The notes: a model not told the origin generated them from the letters alone. DNA of 64,000 nucleotides from an uncultured Methylobacillus sp. (GCA_903824575.1 CAIJXJ010000087.1:27615-91614), one strand, 5' to 3'; counted from the first letter of the stretch, positions 7,626 to 17,698 are shown. Numbers and translations are program-made.

Positions 7626-8444
7626 CTATTGGCTTTCCTTCGGCAGGCGTGCAACGGCGACCGGTGCCCCCCATAAGTGTGAGATCACGGTTTCAACTTG
7701 CGTCACTTCGCCACTAGTCCAGAAATATTCTCCTCCACCGGTCCGCTTCAGCAAATCCAGCTCTGCCAGACGTCGTTGCAACTGGCGTGACACGGCCCCC
7801 CCGGTATCTATGATGGTGACCTCGCTACCTGCCTCCTGTTCGATCAACGTCCGCAGGAAAGGGTAGTGGGTACACCCGAGAACGATGGTATCCGCCCCTT
7901 GCGCAAGCAATGGCGTCACATAGCGCCGCACCAGGGCACGTGTCGCCGGCGCATCCAGTTCACCGCGCTCGACACACTCGACCAAGCCATGACAGGCCTC
8001 CGTGACCACCTCCACGTCACGTCCGTAATGCTCAAGCAATGCCGCAAACTGCGAACTCTTCAAGGTGCCCACTGTCGCCAGAACGCCGACCACACCGCTT
8101 TTGGTGGCAATGACCGCTGGCTTGACCGCTGGCTCCATGCCGATGACGGGTAGAGAGAAATGCTCGCGCAATGCCGTGACGGCGGCTGCAGTTGCCGTAT
8201 TACAGGCGACCACGATGGCCTTGGCCCCCTGCCTGACCAGAAAATCAGTCAGCGCCAACGCCCGTTGCCGGATTTGATCTGGTGACTTTCCCCCATAAGG
8301 GGTATGCAGAGAATCGGCACAATACAGCAGCGTCTCAGCTGGCAGTTGGGCACGTACCCGTTTAAGGACGGAGAGCCCGCCGACGCCGGAATCGAATATG
8401 CCGACCGGCGCGTCTCGCTGAATCGGCTGTTGCAATGAAATCAT
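7626..8444 (-). CDS. murI: glutamate racemase
   Basis: Makes D-glutamate for peptidoglycan from L-glutamate without a cofactor, using two cysteines. Both are visible: C81 in VVACNTATA and C191 in VLGCTHYPF. The N-terminal PVGIFDSGVGGLSVL and PYGGKS substrate-binding segments are intact. The length of 272 residues is typical. The start codon overlaps the stop of the upstream Sel1-repeat gene in an ATGA, so translation is probably coupled. Confidence 0.96.
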   Translation of the reverse strand: MISLQQPIQRDAPVGIFDSGVGGLSVLKRVRAQLPAETLLYCADSLHTPYGGKSPDQIRQRALALTDFLVRQGAKAIVVACNTATAAAVTALREHFSLPVIGMEPAVKPAVIATKSGVVGVLATVGTLKSSQFAALLEHYGRDVEVVTEACHGLVECVERGELDAPATRALVRRYVTPLLAQGADTIVLGCTHYPFLRTLIEQEAGSEVTIIDTGGAVSRQLQRRLAELDLLKRTGGGEYFWTSGEVTQVETVISHLWGAPVAVARLPKESQ

Positions 8445-9541
8445 TCCTTCCCATCCGCCTCATGTGCGCTCACGTCACCCCAGGAACTTCCATGCCCAGA
8501 AGGCGAATCCGCCACATGGCTTTGCAATTTTTTCACGTAATCGATGGCCACCACATGCTGTTGCCCGGCGGCGGCCTCAAACCATCGAAGCGCCTCACGC
8601 AGGTTCTGGTTAACCGTTTGTCCGTACAGGTAAACCTGCCCCATTCTGCACTGAGCCGGGGCATAGCACATTTCCGCCGCCTTAAGATAGGACGCGATCG
8701 CCCGCCCCATGTCTGGCTCATCCACGCCCTCGTTCTGCTCATATCGCACGCCAACCTCGTACTCCGCCTCGGCGACGCCATGAGCCGCAGCGCGTTTAAA
8801 CCAAGTCAGAGCCACGCGATAATCCTGAGGAAAAAAATGTCCCACCGGGCCTGTCAGATAATAGTGTGCGATTTTCAGCTGCGCGTCCAAATCCCCAAAT
8901 TCTGCTGACAGGCGCAGAAATTCGTCGGCTTTTTTCAGATCACGCTGGACGCCGACACCCCACTCAAGCAGTTCGCTCAGTGGCAAATAAGCAGCTGGAA
9001 ACCGCTGGCCCGCAGCTCGACCGAGCCACTCGGCAGCAGCCTCATGGTCGGCTGGCGCGGCATCACGATACAGCAAGCCCAATGCCGTCTGCGCCCCGGC
9101 CATGCCTGCCTCGGCAGCCTTGCGCAGATACTCTTCGGCGCGCACCGAATCTTTCACTACCCCATCACCGTGATGGTATCGCTGCCCCAAATGAAATCGC
9201 GCCTCAGTACAGCCACTCCTGGCGGCCTGCCCGATCCAGCGCAAACCACGCCCCTGATCCTGCTCCCCGCCCAAGCCCCGATCCAACATCGTGCCGTACT
9301 CATACTGCGCCTGAGCATGATGCAATTTTGCAGCGCGATGCAGCAAACGCCTTGCCGCCTGAAAGTCCAGCTCCAGATCCTGTCCTCGTCTGTAGGCCAT
9401 ACCTTGTTGATACATGGCTTCTGCCGAATTATCAGATTCGGTGCGCGCGAAACCTGGTAATGGCTCGACTCTGAAGCGCAGGTACGAATACCAGACGCCG
9501 GCGATTGCCGTCCCTATCAAGAGCATCAACCAAGCGCTCAT
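8441..9541 (-). CDS. Sel1-repeat (TPR-like) protein with N-terminal anchor
   Basis: A 366-residue protein with one N-terminal hydrophobic helix (about residues 3-20) followed by about eight Sel1-like repeats, each near 36 residues and recognisable by A..YLRKAAEAG, ALTWFKRAAAHG and ALRWFEAAAGQ patterns. The ATG at 9539-9541 has a strong AGGAGG 6 nt upstream; an earlier ATG lacks this. Sel1 proteins act as scaffolds for protein-protein contacts, often in the envelope or in secretion; the partner here is unknown. It precedes murI with a 4-nt overlap, which may hint at a cell-wall link, but that is only context. Confidence 0.82.
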   Translation of the reverse strand: MSAWLMLLIGTAIAGVWYSYLRFRVEPLPGFARTESDNSAEAMYQQGMAYRRGQDLELDFQAARRLLHRAAKLHHAQAQYEYGTMLDRGLGGEQDQGRGLRWIGQAARSGCTEARFHLGQRYHHGDGVVKDSVRAEEYLRKAAEAGMAGAQTALGLLYRDAAPADHEAAAEWLGRAAGQRFPAAYLPLSELLEWGVGVQRDLKKADEFLRLSAEFGDLDAQLKIAHYYLTGPVGHFFPQDYRVALTWFKRAAAHGVAEAEYEVGVRYEQNEGVDEPDMGRAIASYLKAAEMCYAPAQCRMGQVYLYGQTVNQNLREALRWFEAAAGQQHVVAIDYVKKLQSHVADSPSGHGSSWGDVSAHEADGKE

Positions 9542-9862
9542 CAGCACCTCCTGCAATAGCCCCTTGGAGCAAAAAACTTAAAGCCACAAAAATCAGTTAA
9601 ATCACCACGGATTAATCATCCAGACCAAAAGCCGGGTTAAACTGGCTCCAAAACCAGCCAAGACCCATGCTAACACCATATCAGGGTCTGTCGTTCACCG
9701 TGCAGACTGCCTGCACCAATTGAAATTTGACGCCATGAGCCCTCATGACGACCCAATCATTATTCCTCCAGCTTGTATAAATATATCAAAATAGTATTTT
9801 TAATGGTTTAGACTCCCTGCTAAAGTGCCAGCCTCAACATAAAAGCAGACAGAGCCAACACC
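9542..9862. other. intergenic region between divergent Sel1 and FadL-like genes
   Basis: About 320 bp with no convincing gene. It contains a perfect dyad CATGAG-CC-CTCATG at 9734-9747, about 115 bp before the FadL-like start, that could be an operator. An AT-rich tract at 9774-9805 probably holds the promoter, but no clear -35/-10 pair was identified. Confidence 0.5.
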
Positions 9863-11170
9863 ATGAATATTCGCATCCTGATCCCTGCAGGCCTAATCGC
9901 CGCAGCCTTCGCCACCAACGCCCTAGCCACTGACGGCTACTTTTCCAGCGGCTATGGCGTCAAATCACAGGGCATTGGCGGCGTCGGCATCGCACTGCCA
10001 CAGGATTCCCTGGCTGCTGCTACCAACCCGGCCGGCATGGCGCTGATCGGCGACCGTGCAGATATTGGCCTGACCTGGTTCCGCCCGGAGCGCGAGGCCA
10101 CTCTTTCCAACACTGGAAACTTTCCGCCAGTCCCTGGTGTGCCACCCAAGGGCTTTTCCGACGGCACCTTCCAAGGCAATGGCCGGGACAATTTCTTCAT
10201 CCCGGAAGCCGGTTTGAACAAATTCATCACGCCGGAAATTGCGCTGGGCGTTAGCATTTATGGCAATGGCGGCATGAACACCAGCTACAACAAGGGTGGC
10301 ATTCCTCTTCTCAACGGCGGCAATGGTCAGGGTAGCGGCATCGATTACATCCAGTTGTTCGTCGCCCCGACCGTGGCCTGGAAGATCACCCCCAGCCAGA
10401 GCATTGGCGCCTCCGTCATCCTGGGCTATCAGCGCTTCAAGGCTACGGGCATTGGCAATTTTTCGGGTATCTCCATTGCCCAGCAGAACGTCACCGGCGT
10501 CGGCTCCGATGATGCCTACGGCATCGGCCTGCATCTGGGCTGGATCGGCCAAGTCTCGGATACCGTGACGCTTGGCGCCACGGTACAGAGCAAGACTTAT
10601 TTCCAGAGCTTCGATAAATACAAGGGCCTATTCGCCGACAATGGCAACATGGATGCACCAGCCACTATCGGTGTTGGTATTGCCATCAAGGCTACGCCAG
10701 AGCTTACTATTGCAGCCGATGCAGAGCGCATCTTCTTCAGCGACGTTAATTCGATTGGCAACTCCATCTCGCAATGGAATGGCCAACCATTCCTGGGTGG
10801 CGTCGGCAATCTTGGTACCAGTGGTGGCCCTGGCTTCGGCTGGCAGGATGTCAACGTTTACAAACTGGGTGCCAGTTACAGCGTCAACGCAGCGTGGACC
10901 GTTCGCGCCGGGTACAACCACACCGATCAGCCGATCAAAGGGTCAGAAGCATTATTCAACGTTTTAGCCCCCGCCGTGGTACAGGACCACCTGACACTGG
11001 GTGGCACTTACGTCCTGCCAAACAAGAGCGAGTTGTCGTTCAACTACGTGCATGCCTTCAGCAACACGGTCACGGGACAGAATGCCGTACCAGCCCAATT
11101 TGGCGGCGGAAATGTCAGTCTTAAGATGCATCAGGACTCCGTCGGCGTCGCCTACGGCTGGAATCTGTAA
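9863..11170 (+). CDS. OmpP1/FadL-family outer membrane transporter
   Basis: A 435-residue outer membrane barrel that lets hydrophobic molecules cross the outer membrane. A signal peptide (about 1-22, ending NALA) is followed by TDGYFSSGYGVKSQGIGGVGIA and a NPAGMA segment, the usual FadL N-terminal hatch signature. Strand-like segments repeat to the end (VGVAYGWNL). E. coli FadL takes up long-chain fatty acids; the ligand here could be another hydrophobic compound. It stands alone between its own upstream region and a strong terminator. Confidence 0.9.
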   Translation: MNIRILIPAGLIAAAFATNALATDGYFSSGYGVKSQGIGGVGIALPQDSLAAATNPAGMALIGDRADIGLTWFRPEREATLSNTGNFPPVPGVPPKGFSDGTFQGNGRDNFFIPEAGLNKFITPEIALGVSIYGNGGMNTSYNKGGIPLLNGGNGQGSGIDYIQLFVAPTVAWKITPSQSIGASVILGYQRFKATGIGNFSGISIAQQNVTGVGSDDAYGIGLHLGWIGQVSDTVTLGATVQSKTYFQSFDKYKGLFADNGNMDAPATIGVGIAIKATPELTIAADAERIFFSDVNSIGNSISQWNGQPFLGGVGNLGTSGGPGFGWQDVNVYKLGASYSVNAAWTVRAGYNHTDQPIKGSEALFNVLAPAVVQDHLTLGGTYVLPNKSELSFNYVHAFSNTVTGQNAVPAQFGGGNVSLKMHQDSVGVAYGWNL

Positions 11171-11188
11171 ACCAACACTCGTATCATT

Positions 11189-11219
11189 CGCAAAGCCGGC
11201 AAAATCTGCCGGCTTTGCG
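11189..11219 (+). terminator. hairpin terminator after the FadL-like gene
   Basis: A perfect 12-bp stem, CGCAAAGCCGGC (11189-11200) with GCCGGCTTTGCG (11208-11219) around a 7-nt loop, lies 18 nt after the stop. Only a short T-rich stretch follows. A TATAAT at 11221-11226 directly after it may be the -10 box for pcnB. Confidence 0.7.
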
Positions 11220-11264
11220 TTATAATTCGCCAACTTAGCGCCATTTCCCTGCTATGTTGGACCC

Positions 11265-12605
11265 ATGATAAAAAAATTTCTGCAACACGTATTTCGCGGC
11301 AAGAAAAAACCCGCCCCCCATACCCCGCATGAAGCCGAGCGTTTCCCTCGACGCGCCCACGGCATCGACCGCAAACTGATCAGTCCGGCGGCGATGAAAA
11401 CCATTCAAGAACTACACAAGGCCGGTTTCGCCGCCTTCATCGTCGGCGGCGCGGTGCGCGACCTGCTACTGAAGCGCACGCCCAAGGATTTCGACCTTGC
11501 CACCAACGCGACGCCAGAACAGGTACACCGCATTTTCAGGCGTTCGCGCCTGATTGGTCGCCGCTTCCGCATTGTGCATGTCATGTTTGGAGCAGAGACC
11601 ATAGAAGTCACGACCTTTCGTGGCAGCCATTTGTCCGACGACGGCGACTCGCAAATCGCCGACAGCGGTCGTATTCTGCGCGACAATGTGTTCGGCTCAC
11701 AGGAAGAAGACGCCGCGCGGCGCGATTTTACCGCCAATGCCTTGTATTACGATCCGCAAAGTGAAGAAGTCTGGGATTACCACCACGGCTTGCAGGACAT
11801 CAAGGCTGGCATGCTGCGTATCATCGGCGACCCTGTTACCCGCTACCGCGAAGACCCGGTGCGGATGCTGCGCGCGGTACGACTTTCGGCCAAACTGGGC
11901 CTTAAACTGCATGCCGCCACCGAGGCTCCCATTCCGCACTTAGCCGACCTGCTGGACGATGTGCCGCCGGCACGTGTATTCGACGAAATGCTCAAACTGT
12001 TCCTGTCGGGTCATGCCATTGAGAGCGCAAAGGCGTTGCGCGCACATGGTCTGCATCATGGCCTGCTACCAATGCTGGACGTGGTACTGGAACAACCCCT
12101 GGGGACCAGCTTTGTCACCCTGGCGCTTGCCAACACCGACGAACGGGTGCTAGCCGACAAACCAGTGTCCCCCGCCTTCCTGTTCGCCACCCTGCTATGG
12201 CACGAGGTGTTGCTGGCCTGGCAGAAGCACCAGGATCAGGGCGAGCGGCCATTGCCGTCCCTGATGCGCGCAATGGACGAGGTATCGGACACACAGTCGC
12301 AAAAATTGGCCATCACCAAGCGCTTTTCCATCGTCATGAAGGAAATCTGGAGCCTGCAACCGCGCTTCGAACAGCGCGCCGGGCAGCGCCCCTATCGGCT
12401 GCTGGAAAATCCACGATTCCGCGCTGGCTACGACTTCCTGCTGCTGCGCTGCCAGTCAGGCGAACTGGCTATGGATCTGGCCGAGTGGTGGGAGCGTTTC
12501 GCTCAGGCCAATGCGGAGGAGCGCGCGGCCATGCTGCTGCCCAACTCGGAACCGGCGAAAAGACCACGCCGGCGCCGCAAGAAGCCCTCAACAGCCGCTC
12601 AATAG
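11265..12605 (+). CDS. pcnB: poly(A) polymerase I
   Basis: Adds 3' poly(A) tails to RNA, marking transcripts for decay. The 446-residue protein has the class II nucleotidyltransferase head: FIVGGAVRDLLLK (about 58-70) and the catalytic carboxylates in KDFDLATNA (D75, D77), then RRDFTANALYYD and the RNA-binding region with REDPVRMLRAVR. The C-terminus is basic (PAKRPRRRRKKP), as in E. coli PcnB and unlike CCA-adding enzymes. A basic N-terminal extension precedes the core. folK starts 4 nt after the stop, opening a rightward cofactor-synthesis operon. Confidence 0.94.
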   Translation: MIKKFLQHVFRGKKKPAPHTPHEAERFPRRAHGIDRKLISPAAMKTIQELHKAGFAAFIVGGAVRDLLLKRTPKDFDLATNATPEQVHRIFRRSRLIGRRFRIVHVMFGAETIEVTTFRGSHLSDDGDSQIADSGRILRDNVFGSQEEDAARRDFTANALYYDPQSEEVWDYHHGLQDIKAGMLRIIGDPVTRYREDPVRMLRAVRLSAKLGLKLHAATEAPIPHLADLLDDVPPARVFDEMLKLFLSGHAIESAKALRAHGLHHGLLPMLDVVLEQPLGTSFVTLALANTDERVLADKPVSPAFLFATLLWHEVLLAWQKHQDQGERPLPSLMRAMDEVSDTQSQKLAITKRFSIVMKEIWSLQPRFEQRAGQRPYRLLENPRFRAGYDFLLLRCQSGELAMDLAEWWERFAQANAEERAAMLLPNSEPAKRPRRRRKKPSTAAQ

Positions 12606-12609
12606 GATC

Positions 12610-13089
12610 ATGCTCCATCGTGCCTACATCGCTCTTGGCAGCAATCTGCAGGATCCCGCCGAGCAGATTCGGCTGGCGCTCACCGAAATCGCCGGCTTGC
12701 CACAGACCTCGCTGGTCCGCGCCTCGTCGCTCTACCGCACCGCGCCGATCGGCTACGACAACCAGCCAGACTTCATCAATGCCGTAGCGGAGATTGACAC
12801 GGAGCTGCCAGCCCTGAAACTGCTGCAACTTCTGCTCCATCTCGAGACCAGCCACGGCCGCGAACGGCCATTCCCAAACGCGCCGCGCGTACTCGACCTC
12901 GATCTGTTGCTCTACGATGGAGAGACGATGCAAACACCGGAACTAACCTTGCCGCACCCGCGCATGCACCTGCGCGGCTTCGTGTTATTGCCGCTGACTG
13001 AACTTGCCCCCAGGCTTGAAATTCCCGGCCAGGGCATGGCGTGCGATCTCGCAGCATTGTGTCTTGGGCAGGGAGTATTGCTGGCATGA
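12610..13089 (+). CDS. folK: HPPK, folate biosynthesis pyrophosphokinase
   Basis: Transfers pyrophosphate from ATP to 6-hydroxymethyl-dihydropterin in folate synthesis. The ATG at 12610 gives 159 residues beginning MLHRAYIALGSNL, the classic HPPK start; a longer frame from 12511 overlaps pcnB and lacks similarity. Further motifs are SLYRTAPIGY, FINAVAEI, the magnesium/ATP-binding RVLDLDLLLYDG and LPHPRMHLRGFVL. It lies 4 nt after pcnB and overlaps the next gene by 4 nt. Confidence 0.95.
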   Translation: MLHRAYIALGSNLQDPAEQIRLALTEIAGLPQTSLVRASSLYRTAPIGYDNQPDFINAVAEIDTELPALKLLQLLLHLETSHGRERPFPNAPRVLDLDLLLYDGETMQTPELTLPHPRMHLRGFVLLPLTELAPRLEIPGQGMACDLAALCLGQGVLLA

Positions 13090-13736
13090 ATCTGACGGAA
13101 AAGTACCCCTATATCGTCATCGAAGGCCCCATTGGTTGCGGCAAGACAACGCTGGCGCGAAAACTTGCCGCGCTTTACCCGGCTAACCTGCTACTGGAAA
13201 ATGCTGCAGCCAACCCCTTCCTGCCAAAGTTTTACCAGGATGCCGAACGCTACGCACTGCCAACGCAGCTATTCTTTCTATTCCAGCGCACCGAGCAGGT
13301 AAGGGAACTGTCGCAACGCGATCTGTTTGGCGGCGCCACCATCGCCGACTTTTTTCTGGAAAAGGACCCGCTGTTTGCACGCCTCAACCTGAATGATGAA
13401 GAATTCAAGCTGTATCGCCAGCTCTATCAGCATCTGCTGCTGCAAACAACCACGCCGGACCTGGTCATTTACCTGCAGACCCCGGTGGAAGTGCTAAAAA
13501 AACGGGTCGAGCAGCGTAACATCCATTATGAGCAAACCATTTCGCTAGAATACTTGGCCCAGTTGGCGGAAATGTATAGTGAACTGTTCCATCATTATGA
13601 TGCCTCTCCGCTACTCATCGTCAATAACGAAAATCTGGATTGTGCCAGCGATGAGGCAGCCTTGTCGCTGTTGATCGGGCGCATCGAATCCATGCGCGGA
13701 CGACGCGAGTACTTCAACCCGAGGCTGGACGGATGA
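13086..13736 (+). CDS. deoxynucleoside kinase (dGK/dCK-like)
   Basis: A 216-residue P-loop kinase that phosphorylates deoxynucleosides for salvage. The Walker A motif GPIGCGKTT lies at about 14-22; a LFQRTEQV segment (with the DRS-type region replaced by [11 protein letters not shown]) and the LID-like [13 protein letters not shown] region follow, which is the deoxyadenosine/deoxyguanosine kinase pattern. The start is the ATG overlapping the folK stop. Exact substrate preference is not readable. It sits in the folK-panB segment, a frequent order in betaproteobacteria. Confidence 0.87.
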   Translation: MNLTEKYPYIVIEGPIGCGKTTLARKLAALYPANLLLENAAANPFLPKFYQDAERYALPTQLFFLFQRTEQVRELSQRDLFGGATIADFFLEKDPLFARLNLNDEEFKLYRQLYQHLLLQTTTPDLVIYLQTPVEVLKKRVEQRNIHYEQTISLEYLAQLAEMYSELFHHYDASPLLIVNNENLDCASDEAALSLLIGRIESMRGRREYFNPRLDG

Positions 13737-14518
13737 ATCTGGGAAACCTAAAACAAATGACTGAGCGCGGCGAAAAGATCGCCGTCCTGACCTGTTACGA
13801 CGCCAGCTTTGCCACCTTGATGGAGGATGCCGGCGTGGATTTGTTGCTGGTCGGCGACTCCCTCGGCATGGTGCTACAGGGCGCAGGTTCAACCCTGGCG
13901 GTCACATTACACGACATGCAATATCACACCCGCTGTGTCGCGAGAGGCGCCAAAAATATCGGCATCATCAGCGACATGCCCTTTGGCAGCTATCAGATCA
14001 GCCCGGAACAGGCACTACGCAACGCGGCGCGCCTGATGGCGGCCGGCGCGCACATGGTGAAACTGGAGGGCGGCAGCGTCATGGCCGACACTGTCCGCTT
14101 CCTTACCAGCCGCGGCATCCCGGTCTGTGGTCATCTGGGCTTCACTCCGCAATCCGTGCACCAATTAGGCGGCTATCGTGTGCAGGGGCGGAATACCGAG
14201 GATGCAGAGCGCCTGTTGCACGACGCGATGGCGCTGGAAGAAGCCGGCGCCGGACTGCTGGTACTGGAAATGGTCCCGGCGGGGCTGGCTTCCAGTCTTA
14301 CGGCACAAATCAACATCCCCACCATCGGCATTGGTGCAGGGACCGATTGTGATGGCCAGGTTCTGGTGATGCATGACATGCTGGGCATTTATCCCGGCAA
14401 GACGCCAAAATTTGTAAAGAATTTCATGCAAGGAGCAGCAAGCGTGCAAGCCGCACTTGCCGCCTATGTGCAAGAGGTCAAGAGCGGTGCATTTCCTGCC
14501 GCCGGGCACAGTTTCTGA
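13733..14518 (+). CDS. panB: ketopantoate hydroxymethyltransferase
   Basis: Uses 5,10-methylene-tetrahydrofolate to convert 2-oxoisovalerate to ketopantoate, the first step of pantothenate (vitamin B5, coenzyme A) synthesis. The 261-residue protein shows [19 protein letters not shown], the metal-site [16 protein letters not shown], and [35 protein letters not shown] near the C-terminus is also characteristic. It overlaps the kinase gene by 4 nt and panC by 1 nt. The substrate comes from the valine pathway that IlvE also uses. Confidence 0.97.
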   Translation: MNLGNLKQMTERGEKIAVLTCYDASFATLMEDAGVDLLLVGDSLGMVLQGAGSTLAVTLHDMQYHTRCVARGAKNIGIISDMPFGSYQISPEQALRNAARLMAAGAHMVKLEGGSVMADTVRFLTSRGIPVCGHLGFTPQSVHQLGGYRVQGRNTEDAERLLHDAMALEEAGAGLLVLEMVPAGLASSLTAQINIPTIGIGAGTDCDGQVLVMHDMLGIYPGKTPKFVKNFMQGAASVQAALAAYVQEVKSGAFPAAGHSF

Positions 14519-15348
14519 TGGAGGTCATCAATAGCATCGCCGAACTGCGTCTCCGCCTCGCGTCAAGGGGGCGTATCGCCTTCGTGCCGACCATGGGCAA
14601 CCTTCACCACGGCCACCTTGCCCTGGTCAGTCTGGCACGGCAACACGCCGACTGCGTGGTAGTGAGCATCTTTGTCAATCCATTGCAGTTCGGTGCCAAC
14701 GAAGACCTGGCCAGTTATCCACGCAGCTTGCAGGCTGACTGCGAAGGACTCAACCAGTCCGGGGCCGACATCGTTTTCACCCCGTCGGAATCCGAACTCT
14801 ATCCCGTCCCGCAAACTGTTCAGGTCGAACCTCCACCGATCGCTTTTGACCTTTGCGGCAAGCACCGCCCTGTTCACTTCAGGGGCGTTTGCACGGTCGT
14901 CGCCAAGTTGTTTAATATCGTGCGGCCCGATGTGGCAATTTTCGGCAAGAAGGACTACCAGCAGTTATTTATCCTGCGCGAGATGGTGAGGCAACTGGAA
15001 ATCCCAGTCGAGATGCTGGCGGGAGAAACCATGCGCGAAGCAGACGGTCTGGCGATGAGTTCGCGTAACAATCTTCTGAACCCCGCCCAGCGCATGGAGG
15101 CCCCGCGCCTCCAGCGCGCCCTGCAACTGGTGGTACAGGCCTCCCGGCAAGGACGGCGTGATTTCGATGCGATTGAGGCACAAACAACGCAATACCTTAC
15201 CCAATTGGGATGGATCGTCGATTATATTGCCGTACGCAGTGCCTCCACACTGCTGACGCCACTGCCCGATGAGCGCCAGCTACTTGTACTCGGTGCGGCA
15301 AGACTGGGTATGACTCGATTGATAGACAATATCGAGTTTGCGTTATAA
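14518..15348 (+). CDS. panC: pantothenate synthetase
   Basis: Joins pantoate and beta-alanine with ATP to make pantothenate. The 276-residue protein has the nucleotidyltransferase signature [15 protein letters not shown] with HxGH at 30-33, [11 protein letters not shown], the pantoate-binding [23 protein letters not shown] and the KMSKS-like [10 protein letters not shown]. Its ATG shares one base with the panB stop. Its last codons contain the predicted -10 box for panD. Confidence 0.97.
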   Translation: MEVINSIAELRLRLASRGRIAFVPTMGNLHHGHLALVSLARQHADCVVVSIFVNPLQFGANEDLASYPRSLQADCEGLNQSGADIVFTPSESELYPVPQTVQVEPPPIAFDLCGKHRPVHFRGVCTVVAKLFNIVRPDVAIFGKKDYQQLFILREMVRQLEIPVEMLAGETMREADGLAMSSRNNLLNPAQRMEAPRLQRALQLVVQASRQGRRDFDAIEAQTTQYLTQLGWIVDYIAVRSASTLLTPLPDERQLLVLGAARLGMTRLIDNIEFAL

Positions 15349-15349
15349 T
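15319..15349 (+). promoter_or_regulatory. candidate promoter of panD inside the panC end
   Basis: TTGATA (15319-15324), a 19-nt spacer, then TATAAT (15344-15349), which overlaps the panC stop codon. It would allow panD expression apart from the rest of the operon. The spacer is longer than ideal. Confidence 0.4.
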
Positions 15350-15383
15350 ACCAACCCTCGTTACCATCCGGCACGCTAAAACC

Positions 15384-15764
15384 ATGCAAAGAACCATGCT
15401 CAAATCCAAGCTGCACCGGGTGCGTGTCACGCATTCCGAGCTGGACTACGAGGGTTCCTGCGCCATTGACGAGAACCTGCTGGAAGCCGCCGATATTCGT
15501 GAATACCAGCAGATTGACATCTACAATGTCAATAATGGTGAGCGCTTCACCACCTACGCCATTCGCGCCACGCGCAACTCCGGTACCATTTCCGTCAATG
15601 GCGCAGCCGCCCGCAAAGCCGCTCCCGGCGACATCCTGATCATCGCCACCTACGCCGCCTACAATGAACTGGAACTGGAAAAGTTTGCGCCAGATCTGGT
15701 TTACGTGGACGCAATGAACCGCATCGTCAACCACCGCCACCAGATCCCTATTCAAGCCGCCTGA
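15384..15764 (+). CDS. panD: aspartate 1-decarboxylase proenzyme
   Basis: Decarboxylates aspartate to beta-alanine for PanC. The 126-residue proenzyme cuts itself between G24 and S25 (YEGSCAID) to create the catalytic pyruvoyl group; this site is intact. [20 protein letters not shown] and [12 protein letters not shown] are conserved family segments. A start at the second methionine (four residues later) is possible. It follows panC by 35 nt and completes panBCD; a strong hairpin lies downstream. Confidence 0.96.
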   Translation: MQRTMLKSKLHRVRVTHSELDYEGSCAIDENLLEAADIREYQQIDIYNVNNGERFTTYAIRATRNSGTISVNGAAARKAAPGDILIIATYAAYNELELEKFAPDLVYVDAMNRIVNHRHQIPIQAA

Positions 15765-15849
15765 TTTCTCCTTCTTGATCCAGAGCGACTGACAAGGCAG
15801 CTGAACATACCAAAATTATTCTGCCCAAGCGACGCTGGGCTCGTGACGT

Positions 15850-15903
15850 AAAAAAAGCCCGAAATGCTGCGCCATTTTCTGGCGCGCATTCCGGGCTTTT
15901 TAC
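15850..15903. terminator. bidirectional terminator between panD and a cytochrome gene
   Basis: A long hairpin with A-run, GCCCG arm, short TTTTC loop, CGGGC arm and T-run. The arms (about 15850-15875 and 15881-15903) pair with few mismatches and the structure has T-runs on both strands. It separates the convergent panD and cytochrome c genes. Confidence 0.85.
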
Positions 15904-15916
15904 GAACTACGCGGTA

Positions 15917-16339
15917 TTACTTGACCGAAATCAGGTAGGCGATGAAATTGCCTTTTTCCTGTGCGGTGCAATCACGACCGATGATATCCAGGCAATGCTT
16001 CTCAAAATTCTTCTCAACCTTGTCGAGATCAGAGAAACGCTTTGCGTTGGCGGCAGGTGCTAGCGGTTGGATTGGCTTACCGGTCACGGCATGCTTACCG
16101 GTATTAGCCGGGTTCGCCGTATGGCAGGAGGCGCAGGCAACCTGCTTGCCGCGAATGGTCAACTCGCGATTGAAAAATGTCTTGCCATCTTCTGCCGACA
16201 AGCCGGTCGCCGACGGATTAATCGTCTTCGCAATCACTGCATATTTATCGGCAAGTTTTTGTGCGCTGACGGTATCTGCCTGAACAGAAGCACTGGCAAA
16301 CGAAATTGCAATTGCGATCAATAGCGTAATTTTACGCAT
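15917..16339 (-). CDS. periplasmic monoheme c-type cytochrome, DUF1924/SHP-like
   Basis: A 140-residue secreted cytochrome. The ATG at 16337-16339 has AGGAG 7 nt upstream and gives a signal peptide (about 1-21, ending VQA). One heme motif, CASCH, lies at about 69-73 in the sequence GKQVACASCHTANP, followed by GKHAVTGKPIQPLAP; the later cysteines in HCLDIIGRDC could form a disulfide. This pattern matches the DUF1924 family that includes the oxygen-binding SHP cytochromes of unclear role. No di-heme cytochrome b partner gene, which often accompanies SHP, lies adjacent in this window. Confidence 0.82.
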   Translation of the reverse strand: MRKITLLIAIAISFASASVQADTVSAQKLADKYAVIAKTINPSATGLSAEDGKTFFNRELTIRGKQVACASCHTANPANTGKHAVTGKPIQPLAPAANAKRFSDLDKVEKNFEKHCLDIIGRDCTAQEKGNFIAYLISVK

Positions 16340-16540
16340 GAATATTCTCCTGAAATAATGTGAAATAAAAAATTCAAAAAATATGATTTGCACGATTTTA
16401 CCTTACCCGAATGCTTCTGTCGCGCTCCAACCCAGACAGTTTGATTCATTTCTGATGCATCGCAGTCAAATACCAGCTAAATTCAAGCCCTGCCAAGCTA
16501 ATCCAGCCTGCATTTTCCATTAATTCTTAAAATCAGGTCA

Positions 16541-17698
16541 CTATACTGTAAACTTGGAAACTAGTGCGTTAAGGGTACTGGCCTTTTGCGACAGTTCCTG
16601 TGACATGCCATGAAAGGCATTCGCCTCATCTGCATTCTGGCGCGACAAACCCTCAATGAAGGTAACTGCCTCAGCAATGCCACTGGTCGCGGCCTCCTGG
16701 TGCGAAGTCAGCGTCGCAATGGTGTCAGACATCGACACAATCTCCTGTACCGCACCGACGATGCCGGTCAATGCATCTTCAGCCTGCTTGGCACTGCTCG
16801 CCGCGGCGTTGGCGTCCTGCTGCTTCTCCTGCACCGTGCGCGCCACCTGTTGCGATTTATTTTGCAGGCTGGTGATAATGATCGTGATTTCTTCGGTGGA
16901 TTTGCTGGTGCGTTGTGACAGATTGCGGACTTCGTCAGCCACCACGGCGAAACCACGCCCTGCCTCACCAGCGCGGGCGGCCTCAATGGCGGCATTGAGC
17001 GCCAGCAAATTGGTCTGCTCGGAGATATCACGAATCACTTGCATGACAGAACTGATCTTATTGATCTCAAGCTGCAAGGAACTAATGGACTCGGCAATTC
17101 CCTGCACGTCGTGCGAAATCGTGTCCAGTGAACGGATGGTTTCACCAACCACCTTGCTGCCACCAACAGCTGCAGCGTTAGCACTCTTGGCCGAGGAAGC
17201 GACGCGCACCGCCTGCGCCGCCACCTCCTTCACCTGACTGGCCAACTGCATGATGCTGTTGGCAATCTGCCCCGTATGCGCGCCCTGACTGGAAATGGAA
17301 TCCTTGGTATGCAAGGCAGTGGAACTCATGTTGTCGGCGGCCAGACCCAGTTCCTGCGAGGTAGCGGTCACGCCCTTGATCAGGGTTGCCACACCTTTGC
17401 GTGCCGAATCCGACTCATAGGCCATCCAGGAAAAATCATCACGCCCATGCAAGCCAAACTTTTTGGAAAGGTTGCCGCTGGCAATGGTCTGCAGATTCAT
17501 GGCAATGGCCTCGGCGCGCTTGGCTGAGCGGAAGCCAAACCACAAGGCTGTAATGACGTTCAATACCAGAAAGGAGCCAATCACCGGCAGCGAATTATCG
17601 AAATACGCTATTCCGAAGCCAACCCCTTCCAGCATTGACAGGATCAGGAACTGTTTTTTCAGATTGAAGTTCTGAATCAGTTTTTCCAGTATTTCCAT
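16541..17698 (-). CDS. methyl-accepting chemotaxis protein without periplasmic sensor domain
   Basis: A 385-residue chemoreceptor. Two hydrophobic helices (about 15-33 and 38-57) lie almost back to back, leaving no periplasmic ligand domain. A HAMP-like stretch (about 58-110) leads to the long signalling coiled coil with the conserved tip [20 protein letters not shown] and [18 protein letters not shown]. The start has a GGGGGAAG ribosome binding site. Because it lacks an outside sensor it probably reports on membrane state, energy level or an internal signal, or on a partner protein. No che genes are adjacent. Confidence 0.92.
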   Translation of the reverse strand: MEILEKLIQNFNLKKQFLILSMLEGVGFGIAYFDNSLPVIGSFLVLNVITALWFGFRSAKRAEAIAMNLQTIASGNLSKKFGLHGRDDFSWMAYESDSARKGVATLIKGVTATSQELGLAADNMSSTALHTKDSISSQGAHTGQIANSIMQLASQVKEVAAQAVRVASSAKSANAAAVGGSKVVGETIRSLDTISHDVQGIAESISSLQLEINKISSVMQVIRDISEQTNLLALNAAIEAARAGEAGRGFAVVADEVRNLSQRTSKSTEEITIIITSLQNKSQQVARTVQEKQQDANAAASSAKQAEDALTGIVGAVQEIVSMSDTIATLTSHQEAATSGIAEAVTFIEGLSRQNADEANAFHGMSQELSQKASTLNALVSKFTV

